Source of the DNA: Microcoleus sp. EPA2
Lineage (GTDB): Bacteria; Cyanobacteriota; Cyanobacteriia; Cyanobacteriales; Microcoleaceae
Assembly (NCBI GenBank): GCA_020882975.1
Contig: JAHRFD010000004.1
Location: forward strand, 186,001 to 250,000
Reading direction: 5' to 3'
DNA: 64,000 nucleotides
Shown: one piece after another, positions 44,946 through 55,618 of the stretch
Position numbering within the stretch: position 1 is the first letter of the stretch
Layout: the number at the start of each line of letters is the position of its first letter
Notes under the pieces: generated by a model
What the model saw: the letters and a program-made list of their open reading frames with translations, nothing else
Databases searched by the model: none
Told to the model about the DNA's origin: nothing
Position numbers and translations under genes: made by a program

Positions 44946-47165
44946 TTAATTTAACAAATCATTTGAGCGGACTCTAATATTTTGAGGGAGTACGATCGCA
45001 AATTCCGTACCTGCTCCTGGTGTAGACGTGCAAATCAGATCTCCTTGATGTTTATCTCGCACAATCTGATAAGCTATCGACAATCCTAATCCTGTACCTT
45101 TTCCTACAGGCTTTGTGGTAAAAAAGGGATCGAATATCTTAGATATAAAATTTTCTTTTATGCCCAACCCATTATCTCTAATTTTGATTATTGCCAAATC
45201 TTCCGGGGTCATTTCAGTAGAAATTACAATAGTTGGGTGATTGTTGATACCCTCCATATTTACTTCGAGAACAGCGTCGATCGCATTACTCAAAATATTC
45301 ATAAAAACTTGGTTTAACAAACCAGGATAACACTCTATTTTGGATAAAATGCCATAGTTTTTAATCACTTCAATAGCAGGTCTTTGCTCAGTCGCTCTCA
45401 AACGATGTTGTAAAATCATGAGAGTGCTTTCCAAACCAGAGCGCAGGTCAACTGGTTTCAATTCTGATTCGTCTAGTCGAGAAAAATTTCGCAAATTTAG
45501 CACAATATCTGTGATGCGATTCGTTCCTTCTTGCATGGAATCCATAATTTTTTGTAAGTCCTCTTTCACAAAATCTAAATCGCAATTTGCTAAAGATTTT
45601 TGAAGTTCAGGCGTAGGACTAGGATAGTGTTTTTCATAAAGATTAATTATTTCTAGCAGTTCTTCAATATATTCTTTAGTACAGGTGATGTTACCATGAA
45701 TAAAGTTGACTGGATTGTTAATTTCATGGGCAATGCCTGCCACCATTTGCCCTAAACTAGACATTTTTTCAGTTTGGACTAATTGGGATTGAGTTGTTTG
45801 GAGGTTGTAAAGAGCTTCTGAAAGTTCTTTTGTGCGTTGTTCTACTCTATTTTCTAATTGCTCATTAGTGTTTTTTAAACTTATGAAATATTCCCGCAGT
45901 CGCTCGGCCATGCTGTTGAAAGAAGTGGCTAAAATTTCTATTTCTGTAATGCGCGACCCAGGTACGTTTTGTTCTAATTCTCCCGCGGCGATCGCTTGAG
46001 ACGCAGTGACAATCCGAAAGATAGATTGGATAATGCGGCCAGAGGTACAAATCCCCAAGGAAACTGCTACTAACAATGCTCCCGCACACAGCCCAATTGT
46101 AGTGCGAGTATTGGCGTTAATTTGTTCTGTAAAGTCAGATTCGGGAACGACAACTACTACTAGCCAGTCTAAACCAAATTTATCCTGCCAAGGTGCTGTG
46201 CGGACAAATTGGCGACGACCTTTATCGGTAAATTGTAAGTTATGATTTTCTGTGATTTCCCGAAAACTACCAAAGGTTTTATTTAAATAAGTAGCGGTCG
46301 ATTTAATTAAAATCTCGCTACTATTTACAGCATTAATTCTATCGGCTTTTTTGTTAGTTATTTTAAAAGGATGTTCCTGAGATGAACTCGCTACCAGCAT
46401 ACCGTCGCGCTCTACAATAAAAATTTTACCGGAAGAACTAACTGCTATTTTTCGCAGATAATCACTGATTTGAGAAAGGCGGATGTCAACAACTAAAACA
46501 CCTTGTAAACTGTTATTATTGTAGATGGGATAGCCAGAAGCAATAGATAAAATTTCGGGAAAACCTTCCCAATTAGTAATTTTACTCCAAATCGGTTTTC
46601 TCGAACGGATGGCTTGTTTATACACGAGATCGTTCCGAGGCTCGTAATCATATACATATTCCAAATTAATGCGATTTCCTTGCCCATCTGTATGGTAACT
46701 GTGAGTTTTACCTTTAGTCTTGGCTGAAAGTTCATCAATAACTATTTTTCCAGGATCGAGGAAATATCCAGAACCAACATAGTTACCTTGGGCTGAACTG
46801 TAGAAGATGTAGCCAACATTAAATACCTGCATTTCTTTCCAAAAAAAATGTCCTAATTTAGGAAAGTTTTGTAAGTCTAATTGTCCTAATTTAATAGCAT
46901 CGGCATTAATTTGATTGATTTGTTGGGGTGTTGCTAGATAGCTGTCTAGGTGCTGATGGATGCGATCGCTAACTTCGTTGCTGAGTCGATTGGCTAAGTC
47001 GTTAATGGCTTTTTGTCCGTTGCGGAATGATAAATATCCCGTTAAGCCTACGGCGGCGAAGATTTGTAGGACAAAGGGAACGATCAGGAGGGTTTGCAGG
47101 GAGAATTTTCGGTTCGCTGGATTGGAAAAAGGAAGTTTCGTCAAAATTGTGGTCGGTTTTACCAT
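44946..47165 (-). CDS. membrane sensor histidine kinase (Cache, HAMP, HisKA, HATPase)
   Basis: With ATG 47165 (MVKPTTILTKLPFSNPANRK) the protein is 739 residues. A first membrane helix (LLIVPFVLQIFAAVGLTGYL) and a long periplasmic Cache-type domain (YPIYNNNSLQGVLVVDIRLS) come first. A second helix, HAMP, and a coiled coil follow (NEQLENRVEQRTKELSEALY). The kinase core has the phospho-acceptor His in GIAHEINNPVN and a HATPase with DNGLGIKE, FDPFFTTKPVG and KGTGLGLS. The upstream TTG start at 47216 is rejected. No response regulator is adjacent, so its partner is unknown. Confidence 0.92.
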   Translation of the reverse strand: MVKPTTILTKLPFSNPANRKFSLQTLLIVPFVLQIFAAVGLTGYLSFRNGQKAINDLANRLSNEVSDRIHQHLDSYLATPQQINQINADAIKLGQLDLQNFPKLGHFFWKEMQVFNVGYIFYSSAQGNYVGSGYFLDPGKIVIDELSAKTKGKTHSYHTDGQGNRINLEYVYDYEPRNDLVYKQAIRSRKPIWSKITNWEGFPEILSIASGYPIYNNNSLQGVLVVDIRLSQISDYLRKIAVSSSGKIFIVERDGMLVASSSQEHPFKITNKKADRINAVNSSEILIKSTATYLNKTFGSFREITENHNLQFTDKGRRQFVRTAPWQDKFGLDWLVVVVVPESDFTEQINANTRTTIGLCAGALLVAVSLGICTSGRIIQSIFRIVTASQAIAAGELEQNVPGSRITEIEILATSFNSMAERLREYFISLKNTNEQLENRVEQRTKELSEALYNLQTTQSQLVQTEKMSSLGQMVAGIAHEINNPVNFIHGNITCTKEYIEELLEIINLYEKHYPSPTPELQKSLANCDLDFVKEDLQKIMDSMQEGTNRITDIVLNLRNFSRLDESELKPVDLRSGLESTLMILQHRLRATEQRPAIEVIKNYGILSKIECYPGLLNQVFMNILSNAIDAVLEVNMEGINNHPTIVISTEMTPEDLAIIKIRDNGLGIKENFISKIFDPFFTTKPVGKGTGLGLSIAYQIVRDKHQGDLICTSTPGAGTEFAIVLPQNIRVRSNDLLN

Positions 47166-47470
47166 GGGCTGTATATCGGAAGTTTTGCGATCGCAGAAAT
47201 AGAAGATTATCGCCAAGTAACATCATCCTCTATGTAGCCATGATATGCTATTTCTCTCCCACTACGATTGATTATCCCTAATTTTTATGACTTTTTGGGA
47301 AATTCTTGATTCTTGACTACTATAATAGTATCATTGTCAGTCCGTAGCGACCAATAGCTGCGACATCAATCAACATCTCCCAGAATTCCTGTGGAACAAG
47401 CCTCAACAACCTGTTCTTGACTATCTTTGTGGGAGATATCAATATTTCTAACTTCCTAAAATTAACAGTT

Positions 47471-48247
47471 ATGTGCCAATTACTAGGAATGAACTGTAAT
47501 GTTCCCACAGATATTTGCTTTTCTTTTGAAGGTTTTTCGGCCAGGGGTGGCAAAACTGACATTCATCAAGATGGTTGGGGAATCGCTTTCTTTGAGGGTT
47601 TAGGATGTCGCATTTTTATAGATTCTAAACCCGCCATTAGTTCTCCAGTGGCTGATTTAGTACGTCGCTATCCGATTCATTCAACTAACGTGATTGCTCA
47701 CATCCGTAAAGCTACTCAAGGTGACATTGTTCTGGAAAATTGTCATCCTTTTGGGCGGGAACTTTGGGGGCGCTATTGGGTGTTTGCTCACAACGGAAAT
47801 CTGGAAAATTTCAATCCTGAAAGTGCTGGGTTTTACAAACCTGTGGGTAAAACTGACAGTGAAAAAGCGTTTTGTTTGATATTGGAAAAATTGCGCTCGA
47901 CTTTTCCTGAATATAAGCCGGATTTAACTGAAATTTATCCGGTGCTGAATGAAATTACTCAAACTTTAGCAGAGTACGGAATTTTTAATTATTTACTTTC
48001 CGATGGAGAACATTTGTTTGTGCATTGTTCTACCAACCTGCATTATATTGTGAGACAAGCACCTTTTGCTAGCGCCCACTCGATCGATGAGGATGTGACG
48101 GTGGATTTTCGGGAATTGACCAACGAGGGCGATCGCGTGGCGGTAATTGCTACTTTACCACTTACGGATAATGAAGTGTGGACGAAGATTCAGCCGGGAG
48201 AATTGCTGGTATTTCATGAGGGTTTACCAATCAATTTTGAAAGATAA
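47471..48247 (+). CDS. class II glutamine amidotransferase
   Basis: From ATG 47471 the protein is 258 residues and begins MCQLLGMNCNVPTDICFSFE, exposing Cys2 as the N-terminal nucleophile of class II amidotransferases. Further motifs are HQDGWGIAFFEG, IAHIRKATQGD and WVFAHNGNLENF. A longer frame from 47417 would bury Cys2 and is rejected. It belongs to the YafJ-like group, which hydrolyses glutamine or gamma-glutamyl compounds. Substrate unknown. Its 3' end overlaps a decayed RelE gene on the other strand. Confidence 0.93.
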   Translation: MCQLLGMNCNVPTDICFSFEGFSARGGKTDIHQDGWGIAFFEGLGCRIFIDSKPAISSPVADLVRRYPIHSTNVIAHIRKATQGDIVLENCHPFGRELWGRYWVFAHNGNLENFNPESAGFYKPVGKTDSEKAFCLILEKLRSTFPEYKPDLTEIYPVLNEITQTLAEYGIFNYLLSDGEHLFVHCSTNLHYIVRQAPFASAHSIDEDVTVDFRELTNEGDRVAVIATLPLTDNEVWTKIQPGELLVFHEGLPINFER

Positions 48248-48437
48248 ATGGCATACCAGATTTAGTTTTGTAAATAGGTGAGGGGCGATCGCCCGGAAGT
48301 TCCCCCGCTTGAAGTTGTGCGATTACAGGCTGAATGTCGTTGCGAATGTTGCGATAGCGTTTGGCTAAAGTTCGCAAGTCTCGTTGAAATCGGGGGGTGA
48401 GTTCAATTGCGATCGGTTGTCCATCGGTTGCGATCGC
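48231..48437 (-). pseudogene. RelE/ParE-type toxin fragment
   Basis: The minus strand is open over 69 codons with no start codon. It encodes IELTPRFQRDLRTLAKRYRN and then IRNDIQPVIAQLQAGELPGD before drifting into unrelated sequence. The pattern 'eltp.F.rdlr.Lakryr.ir.Diqpvi.qLq.GelpGd' is the N-terminal half of RelE-type toxins. The catalytic C-terminal half is missing and no antitoxin is intact beside it, so it is a dead remnant overlapping the amidotransferase end. Confidence 0.5.
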
Positions 48438-48516
48438 TCAATTAAATCGCAAATAACTTCCAGGTAACGTCGCAACAGCATTCTTGATGATTAACTACTC
48501 ATCAACAGTCATATCT

Positions 48517-48885
48517 TCAAACAAAAGTGGTAGCTGAATTTTGACTTCCTAACCAATAGTCAAATCCAGTTCCTTTACGAGAGCGTTCAATGACTGTGAG
48601 ATTTGTTAATTGCAGAATTAACAGGAATGCGATTCCATAAGCAGCTTGCTCGGTAGTATATTCTTCGTCATTCCAACATCGTCGGGTTTGCTCCGTGACT
48701 GGCTGCCAATCTAACTTGAATGTGGTAGAAAATTCTCCCTCAACTTTAAGTGTTACTCCTGGTTGGTGAGCTTCATCGGTTAGACAAATCGCACCTGCTT
48801 CTGCGATCGCGGCTCCAAAGGCAGGTGTAATCGCAGGGAGTCCCTGGCTAAGGCTTTGTAAGTTTAAGATTTGAATCTGGCTCAA
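48517..48885 (-). CDS. hypothetical protein, 122 residues, possibly C-terminally truncated
   Basis: The protein starts MSQIQILNLQSLSQGLPAIT and contains LTNLTVIERSRKGTGFDYWL near its end, then stops soon after in SQNSATTFV. From memory, relatives continue beyond the GTGFDYWLG block, so the last part may have been lost. The sequence resembles no enzyme. The gene is followed by the RelE fragment at 48231-48437. Likely conserved hypothetical. Confidence 0.55.
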   Translation of the reverse strand: MSQIQILNLQSLSQGLPAITPAFGAAIAEAGAICLTDEAHQPGVTLKVEGEFSTTFKLDWQPVTEQTRRCWNDEEYTTEQAAYGIAFLLILQLTNLTVIERSRKGTGFDYWLGSQNSATTFV

Positions 48886-49053
48886 AGCGGGGTTGCTCTA
48901 TGGAAACTAGATATTCAATTTTATTCTCAGTTGTGACAATTTGAGTCGATCGCCACTATTTTTCCACGATCGCCTTCCTCGACTTGGGATCATCATATCG
49001 ACTTTATTTCAGAGGGCAATTAGTAGAGATGTGCGATCGTGCGCAGGGCTTCA

Positions 49054-49396
49054 GAAACCGGGTTTCTTCCTAAATCTTGGTGGGGATGCGAAGATTGTGG
49101 CAGAAACCCGGTTTCTTGGATTTTGGGGGTGTTGGTGGGGAGGTAGAAACCGGGTTTCTTTCCTTAATTTTGGTGGGGATGCGAAGATTGTGGCAGAAAC
49201 CCGGTTTCTTGGAGTTTGGGGCGATCGGTGGGGGGTGAGAAACCGGGTTTCTTTCCTTAATTTTGGTGGGGATGCGAAGATTGTGGCAGAAACCCGGTTT
49301 CTTGGAGTTTGGGGCGATCGGTGGGGGGTGAGAAACCGGGTTTCTTTCCTTAATTTTGGTGGGGATGCAAAGATTGTCACAGAAACCCGGTTTCTT
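49054..49396. repeat. REP array 1: four 93-bp units of paired palindromes
   Basis: Each unit carries a forward GAAACCGGGTTTC (at 49054, 49146, 49239, 49332) and, about 50 bp on, the reverse GAAACCCGGTTTC (at 49103, 49196, 49289, 49382). The units are nearly identical between palindromes (GGTGGGGATGCGAAGATTGT). The array lies at the 3' side of the RAYT gene. The rest of the 520-bp gap 48886-49405 shows nothing more. Confidence 0.92.
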
Positions 49397-49405
49397 GGAA
49401 TTTGG

Positions 49406-49972
49406 CTATTCTTCAAAGGTTAAATGCTGGATTAATTTATCGCTAGTTAAGTCTTCTAAAAAGTGACGATAGTCATCTGCTGAGTTAAATTGCGATCGCA
49501 CTTCATCTATTTTAGGCAAACTCACCCGCCGCAAATCGATGTATTCTTGATAGCTGGAAAACTCCCAATCTTCTGCTTTTTTAACTATATTAGCAGAGAC
49601 AGGGTTTAAGTGAATATAGCGAGTGAGATGTAATAAATATTCTTCTCTATCTACATGAATGGCTTCAAAACGTCCCTGAAATAGTGAACCAACTCTGTGA
49701 TAGCGTTTATTGATAGCTTTAGCATAAGACAGAGTAAACGACTGCATTATTTTAGAAAAAATATCTGTTCTCAGATAAACTAATAAATGATAGTGGTTCG
49801 GCATTAAACAATAGGCAATAATATCAACACCATTCTCAATCAGATGGTTTCTAACTTGGCGTAAAAAATAAATATAGTTGTCTCGTTCAAAAAAGATAAG
49901 TTGGCGGTTATTACCACGGTTATAAACATGATAGTAATTACCGGCTTGTAAGATAACTTCGCGGCGCGGCAT
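49406..49972 (-). CDS. REP-associated tyrosine transposase (RAYT, Y1/HUH family)
   Basis: The 188-residue protein is a Y1 transposase: the HUH motif is His60-x-His62 in CLMPNHYHLLVY, and the likely catalytic Tyr119 lies in TRYIHLNPVSA. VGSLFQGRFEAI is typical of RAYTs. These enzymes act on REP palindromes and are thought to have spread them. Here it sits between two arrays of paired GAAACC-G-GGTTTC palindromes, 10 bp and 29 bp away. The locus is therefore a textbook REPtron. It is intact, with ATG 49972. Confidence 0.93.
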   Translation of the reverse strand: MPRREVILQAGNYYHVYNRGNNRQLIFFERDNYIYFLRQVRNHLIENGVDIIAYCLMPNHYHLLVYLRTDIFSKIMQSFTLSYAKAINKRYHRVGSLFQGRFEAIHVDREEYLLHLTRYIHLNPVSANIVKKAEDWEFSSYQEYIDLRRVSLPKIDEVRSQFNSADDYRHFLEDLTSDKLIQHLTFEE

Positions 49973-50000
49973 AGGGCAAATCGGAGGGTAGATAAGGGGG

Positions 50001-51022
50001 TTTCTCTGCTGTGATGCAAAGTTCCTGGTACATTAAGGCCTCAGAAACCGGGTTTCTTTCCACCATCTCGGTGATGATGCCAAGATTGTCGCAGAAACCC
50101 GGTTTCTCTGCTGTGATGCAGAGCTCCTGGTACATTAAGGCCTTAGAAACCGGGTTTCTTTCCACCATCTCGGTGATGATGCAGAAATTATCGCAGAAAC
50201 CCGGTTTCTCTGCTGTGATGCAAAGTTCCTGGTACATTAAGGCCTCAGAAACCGGGTTTCTTTCCACCATCTCGGTGATGATGCAGAAATTATCGCAGAA
50301 ACCCGGTTTCTCTGCTGTGATGCAAAGTTCCTGGTACATTAAGGCCTTAGAAACCGGGTTTCTTTCCACCATCTCGGTGATGATGCAGAAATTGTCGCAG
50401 AAACCCGGTTTCTCTGCTGTGATGCAAAGTTCCTGGTACATTAAGGCCTTAGAAACCCGGTTTCTTTCCACCATCTCGGTGATGATGCAGAAATTATCGC
50501 AGAAACCCGGTTTCTCTGCTGTGATGCAAAGTTCCTGGTACATGAAGGCCTCAGAAACCGGGTTTCTTTCCACCATCTCGGTGATGATGCAGAAATTATC
50601 GCAGAAACCCGGTTTCTCTGCTGTGATGCAGAGCTCCTGGTACATTAAGGCCTTAGAAACCGGGTTTCTTTCCACCATCTCGGTGATGATGCCAAGATTA
50701 TCGCAGAAACCCGGTTTCTCTGCTGTGATGCAGAGCTCCTGGTACATGAAGGCCTTAGAAACCGGGTTTCTTTCCACTCTCGGTGATGATGCAGAAATTA
50801 TCGCAGAAACCCGGTTTCTCTGCTGTGATGCAAAGTTCCTGGTACATTAAGGCCTTAGAAACCGGGTTTCTTTCCACCATCTCGGTGATGATGCCAAGAT
50901 TATCGCAGAAACCCGGTTTCTCTGCTGTGATGCAAAGTTCCTGGTACATTAAGGCCTTAGAAACCGGGTTTCTTTCCACCATCTCGGTGATGATGCCAAG
51001 ACTGTCGCAGAAACCCGGTTTC
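50001..51022. repeat. REP array 2: ten 102-bp units of paired palindromes
   Basis: Forward palindromes start at 50044, 50146, 50248, 50350, 50452, 50554, 50656, 50758, 50858 and 50960; reverse palindromes follow each by about 50 bp. The unit is 102 bp except one, which lost 2 bp (near 50774). Units differ at a few positions (cctcag/ccttag, caaagtt/gagctcc, ccaagattgt/gcagaaatta). Because 102 is a multiple of 3, long spurious frames cross it on both strands. It ends 10 bp from the glutamate synthase stop. Confidence 0.95.
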
Positions 51023-51031
51023 TTGCATTTA

Positions 51032-54000
51032 CTAACTACCCCCAATCCGGGCCACATCGCGAGCGTTTTCTTCAAACGCAGCCGTCAGCGCATCATCACC
51101 GCTTAAACCCGCAGCGATCGCCCTTTCAATGGCCTGCAACACCCGCTTATAATCCTTCGGCATCACCTTCACAAACACCGGCACCATCGCATCCCAATTT
51201 GCCAAAACCTTCGATGCTTTCGCACTTCCAGTCAAATCGAAATGAGTCTGAATTAACTGCCGCAAATCGCTAATTTCCTCAGCATCCTCCAACTTTTCTA
51301 AACCTACCATTGACATATTGCAACGAGTTGCAAAATCTCCCGCTTCATCCAAAATGTAAGCGACACCGCCACTCATTCCCGCTGCAAAATTGCGCCCGGT
51401 TTCACCCAAAACTACAACTTTGCCACCAGTCATGTACTCGCAACCGTGATCGCCCACACCCTCGACTACTGTGTTAACGCCGGAGTTGCGCACCCCAAAA
51501 CGTTCGCCCGCCATCCCTCGGATGAAAACCTCACCAGATGTGGCTCCGTAAAGCACTACGTTGCCGACAATCACGTTTTCTTCTGCGACGAAGGTGGCAA
51601 CTGGCGACGGGTACAGCACGATTTTGCCACCGCTGAGGCCTTTGCCCAAATAGTCGTTGGCTTCCCCTTCGAGCTCTAGGGTGACTCCTTTGGGTACGAA
51701 TGCCCCAAAGCTTTGTCCAGCGCTGCCTTGGAAGTGCAGGTGCACGGTGTCATCGGGCAAACCTTCCCAGTGGCGTTTGGTGATTTCGTTGCCGAGAATT
51801 GTGCCGACAACGCGGTTGACGTTGGTGATTGGGAGAGTTGCTTTGACTGGTGTGCCGTTTTCGATCGCACCTTTGCACAAATCCAGCAGTACACTAAGGT
51901 CGATCGACTTTTCCAAACCGTGATCCTGCGGCATCTGACAATAGCGCCCGACATCCGCCCCAACCTCCGGCTGATACAGGATGTTCGAGAAGTCCAAACC
52001 CTTAGCCTTCCAGTGCTCTACCGCCTGTTTCGCTTCCAAAACATCGGTGCGCCCTACCATTTCATTCAGGGTGCGGAAGCCCAACTGCGCCATGATTTCC
52101 CGGACTTCTTGGGCGACGAAGGTCATAAAGTTTACCGTATGTTGCGGATCTCCCGTAAAGTTTTTCCGCAACAGGGGATCTTGTGTCGCAACGCCGACGG
52201 GGCAAGTGTTCTGATGGCAAACGCGCATCATGATGCAGCCCAATGTCACCAGCGGCGCGGTAGCAAAACCGAATTCCTCAGCACCAAGCAAGGCAGCAAT
52301 TGCTACATCGCGGCCAGTTTTGAGTTGTCCGTCGGTTTCCACCGCAATCCGACTGCGGAGATTGTTGAGTACCAGGGTTTGGTGAGTTTCAGCCAATCCC
52401 AATTCCCAAGGTAAGCCGGCGTGTTTGATCGATGTTTGCGGCGACGCGCCGGTACCGCCGTCGTAGCCGGAGATGAGCACCACATCCGCGTGGGCTTTAG
52501 CAACCCCAGCCGCGATCGTCCCGACTCCCACTTCCGACACGAGTTTGACGCTAATCCGCGCTTCCCGGTTGGCATTTTTCAAGTCGTGAATCAATTCAGC
52601 CAAATCTTCGATCGAATAAATGTCGTGGTGAGGAGGAGGCGAAATCAAACCAACACCGGGTGTCGAGTGCCGTACCTTGGCAATCCACGGGTATACTTTT
52701 TTACCGGGTAACTGTCCGCCTTCTCCGGGTTTTGCCCCTTGCGCCATCTTGATTTGGACTTCCCGCGCCTGAGACAAATACAAGCTGGTAACGCCGAAAC
52801 GCCCGGAAGCAACTTGTTTGATCGCACTGTTTTTTGAGTCACCGCGATCGTTTGTCCAAGTATAGCGATCGGGATCTTCGCCGCCTTCACCAGTGTTCGA
52901 TTTACCACCAATGCGATTCATCGCTACGGCTAAAGATTCGTGGGCTTCCTTAGAAATCGAACCGTAACTCATCGCCCCAGTTTTGAAGCGTTTGAGAATA
53001 GATTCGATCGGCTCAACTTCCTCAATTGGAATCGATTCCCGCTGCTTGAATTGCAACAAACCGCGTAGGGTAAAATGCTGTTGGTTTTGTTCGTTAACCA
53101 GGGCGGAATACTTTTGGAAAAGCGGATAACTTCCTTCGCGTACTGCTTGTTGCAGGGCGTGGATGGTTTGCGGGCTGAACAGGTGGGCTTCTCCTTCCTT
53201 GCGCCATTGATATTCGCCGCCGACATCGAGGGTGTGTCCGCTGGATGGGCGATCGGGGAATGCGTGGGTATGGCGTAAAATGGCTTCTTGGGCGATGACT
53301 TCGAGGTCTACTCCTTCAATCCGCGATGCTGTCCAGGTGAAGTATTTATTGACTACGGATTTGTTTAAGCCGATCGCCTCAAATATCTGGGCACCACGGT
53401 AACTTTGAATTGTCGAAATCCCAATTTTTGAAGCAACTTTGGTCACGCCTTTGGTTGCGGCTTTCACGTAGTTTTTGCTAGCTGTTTTGGTATCAACATT
53501 TACCAGCAAACCTTGGCGGATCGAATCGGCGATCGTCTCAAAGGCCAAATACGGATTGATCGCACCACAACCATAGCCGATTAAAGTCGCAAAGTGATGC
53601 ACTTCGCGCGGTTCCCCAGATTCGAGCACCAGTCCCGCCTGCGTGCGTGTACCCTGGCGGATCAGGTGGTGGTGGAGGCCCGCAACTGCTAGCAGTGCCG
53701 GAATTGGAGCGTTTTCGGCATCAATTCCCCGATCGCTCAAAATCAGGATATTCACCCCAGAGGCGATCGCACTATCTGCGGCAGCAAACAAATCTTCTAA
53801 TGCCTGTTCGAGACCTTTTACTCCTGTTTTGGGGTCAAACAAAATTGGCAGTGTAATAGAGCGGAAATTGCCCGTTGTTACGTGTTTGAGTTTCGCCAAT
53901 TCTTCATTGCTGAGAATTGGTGTTTTCAACTCAATCAAGTGACAGCTTTCTGGTTCCGGTTTCAGCAAATTGCGTTCCGATCCGATGGTTGTTTCGGCAG

Positions 54001-55618
54001 AAGTCACAATCTCTTCTCTGATTGAATCAATCGGCGGATTTGTAACTTGAGCAAACAACTGTTGGAAGTATTCATAAAGTAGCTTTGACCGATTGGAAAG
54101 CACTGCCAGCGGGGTATCTGCACCCATTGCCCCGACAGCTTCCACCCCGTCCCGTGCCATCGGCGCTAACAGCAACCGCAGTTCTTCAAAGGTGTAGCCA
54201 AAGGCCATTTGTTGCTGCAATACTGGCACTGGGTTAGATTCTGCAACTGCGGGGGCTTCTGGTAGCTTGGCAATCTCGACCATGTGCTGCTCGATCCACT
54301 CGCGGTACGGGTGTTCCGAAGCAATTTTATGTTTGATTTCTTCGTCAGAAATGATGCGACCTTCAGCGGTATTTACTAAAAACATCCGGCCTGGTTGTAG
54401 GCGACCTTTGGATGCAATTCTTTCCGGTGCGATCGGCAAAACTCCAGCTTCCGATGCCATAATTACTATGTCGTCTTTGGTGACGCAGTAGCGGGATGGG
54501 CGCAAACCGTTGCGATCGAGCACGGCGCCGATCGATGTACCATCCGTAAAGGCGATGGAAGCAGGCCCGTCCCAAGGTTCCATCAAGCAGGAATGATATT
54601 CGTAGAAAGCTTTTTTCTCGTCACTCATGGACTCGTGGGCTGTCCAAGGTTCGGGAATCATCATCATCACGGCGTGAGGCAGAGAACGCCCGGCCAAAGT
54701 CAGCAATTCTAAAGCATTATCAAAGATAGTGGAGTCGCTGCCTTCGATATTGATTAAATTGGGGATTTTCTTTAAATCATCGCCGAATAGTTCCGACTCG
54801 AACATCGATTGCCGCGCGTTCATCCAGTTGATGTTGCCGCGCATGGTGTTGATTTCGCCGTTGTGGGCGATGTAGCGGTAAGGGTGCGATCGCTCCCAAC
54901 TCGGAAATGTATTGGTGCTGAAGCGCGAGTGAACTAGGGCTAGAGCGCTTTCCATGTCTGGGTCATGCAGTTCGGGATAGTAATCTCCCACTTGCACCGG
55001 CATCAGCATTCCTTTGTAGACGATCGTCCGGCAGGAAAGTGTGGAATTATACCAGTAGGGGTCTACGTTAGTCCTGCGAATCGCATTGTGTGCCCGTTTG
55101 CGAATGACGTAGAGTTTCCGCTCAAAAGCCGCCTCGTCCATACCTGCGGGGCGGCTGACGAACACTTGCTGCATAAAAGGTTCGCTGGCTTTGGCGGTAT
55201 CGCCCAGGGAGGAATTATCCGTGGGGACATCGCGCCAACCTAGTAGGGGACAGCCTTCTGCGGCTGCGATTTCGGCAAAGATGCGTTTGCCGTTTTCCCG
55301 TTCCGTCTGGTTTCGCGATGAGTAAATTGCACCAACGCCGTACTCGCCAGCTTCGGGAAGTTCGATATTTTGGGCTGCTGCTACTTTTGAAAGAAACTTG
55401 TGGGGCACTTGCATCAAAATCCCCGCGCCGTCTCCGGTGTTGGGCTCGCAGCCGCAGGCCCCCCGATGGTCGAGATTCAGCAGGATTGTCAGTGCCTGTT
55501 CTACTATTTCGTGGGATTTGTTACCCTTAACGTGTACGATGAAGCCGACTCCGCAAGCGTCGTGCTCGAACTGCGGATCGTACAGGCCTTGCTTTTCTGG
55601 CAGTCCTTTGTTGTTCAT
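51032..55618 (-). CDS. gltB: glutamate synthase large subunit (GOGAT)
   Basis: This 1528-residue enzyme makes two glutamates from glutamine and 2-oxoglutarate. After a 21-residue propeptide, Cys22 ([10 protein letters not shown]) becomes the N-terminal amidotransferase nucleophile. The FMN/TIM-barrel domain has [10 protein letters not shown] and [16 protein letters not shown], the 3Fe-4S ligands lie in [15 protein letters not shown] near residue 1130, and a beta-helix GXGXG domain closes the protein ([12 protein letters not shown]). Length fits ferredoxin-dependent cyanobacterial GOGAT, but NADPH-type large subunits are similar, and no gltD is adjacent. A TATAAT (minus strand, 55697-55702) may be its -10. 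Confidence 0.96.
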   Translation of the reverse strand: MNNKGLPEKQGLYDPQFEHDACGVGFIVHVKGNKSHEIVEQALTILLNLDHRGACGCEPNTGDGAGILMQVPHKFLSKVAAAQNIELPEAGEYGVGAIYSSRNQTERENGKRIFAEIAAAEGCPLLGWRDVPTDNSSLGDTAKASEPFMQQVFVSRPAGMDEAAFERKLYVIRKRAHNAIRRTNVDPYWYNSTLSCRTIVYKGMLMPVQVGDYYPELHDPDMESALALVHSRFSTNTFPSWERSHPYRYIAHNGEINTMRGNINWMNARQSMFESELFGDDLKKIPNLINIEGSDSTIFDNALELLTLAGRSLPHAVMMMIPEPWTAHESMSDEKKAFYEYHSCLMEPWDGPASIAFTDGTSIGAVLDRNGLRPSRYCVTKDDIVIMASEAGVLPIAPERIASKGRLQPGRMFLVNTAEGRIISDEEIKHKIASEHPYREWIEQHMVEIAKLPEAPAVAESNPVPVLQQQMAFGYTFEELRLLLAPMARDGVEAVGAMGADTPLAVLSNRSKLLYEYFQQLFAQVTNPPIDSIREEIVTSAETTIGSERNLLKPEPESCHLIELKTPILSNEELAKLKHVTTGNFRSITLPILFDPKTGVKGLEQALEDLFAAADSAIASGVNILILSDRGIDAENAPIPALLAVAGLHHHLIRQGTRTQAGLVLESGEPREVHHFATLIGYGCGAINPYLAFETIADSIRQGLLVNVDTKTASKNYVKAATKGVTKVASKIGISTIQSYRGAQIFEAIGLNKSVVNKYFTWTASRIEGVDLEVIAQEAILRHTHAFPDRPSSGHTLDVGGEYQWRKEGEAHLFSPQTIHALQQAVREGSYPLFQKYSALVNEQNQQHFTLRGLLQFKQRESIPIEEVEPIESILKRFKTGAMSYGSISKEAHESLAVAMNRIGGKSNTGEGGEDPDRYTWTNDRGDSKNSAIKQVASGRFGVTSLYLSQAREVQIKMAQGAKPGEGGQLPGKKVYPWIAKVRHSTPGVGLISPPPHHDIYSIEDLAELIHDLKNANREARISVKLVSEVGVGTIAAGVAKAHADVVLISGYDGGTGASPQTSIKHAGLPWELGLAETHQTLVLNNLRSRIAVETDGQLKTGRDVAIAALLGAEEFGFATAPLVTLGCIMMRVCHQNTCPVGVATQDPLLRKNFTGDPQHTVNFMTFVAQEVREIMAQLGFRTLNEMVGRTDVLEAKQAVEHWKAKGLDFSNILYQPEVGADVGRYCQMPQDHGLEKSIDLSVLLDLCKGAIENGTPVKATLPITNVNRVVGTILGNEITKRHWEGLPDDTVHLHFQGSAGQSFGAFVPKGVTLELEGEANDYLGKGLSGGKIVLYPSPVATFVAEENVIVGNVVLYGATSGEVFIRGMAGERFGVRNSGVNTVVEGVGDHGCEYMTGGKVVVLGETGRNFAAGMSGGVAYILDEAGDFATRCNMSMVGLEKLEDAEEISDLRQLIQTHFDLTGSAKASKVLANWDAMVPVFVKVMPKDYKRVLQAIERAIAAGLSGDDALTAAFEENARDVARIGGS

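Noticed and set aside
48941..49423. Open frames of 160 and 121 codons on opposite strands
   Set aside because: They are translations of the 93-bp REP array, with repeated peptide blocks caused by the DNA repeat.
50001..51022. REP array as a possible CRISPR array
   Set aside because: Spacers are the same in every unit, each unit has the palindrome in both orientations, and the period is 102 bp.
49938..51106. Several long open frames (up to 279 codons) on both strands across 50.0-51.1 kb
   Set aside because: They are translations of the 102-bp REP array, whose length is a multiple of three and lacks stops; both strands are open at once and no ribosome sites occur.
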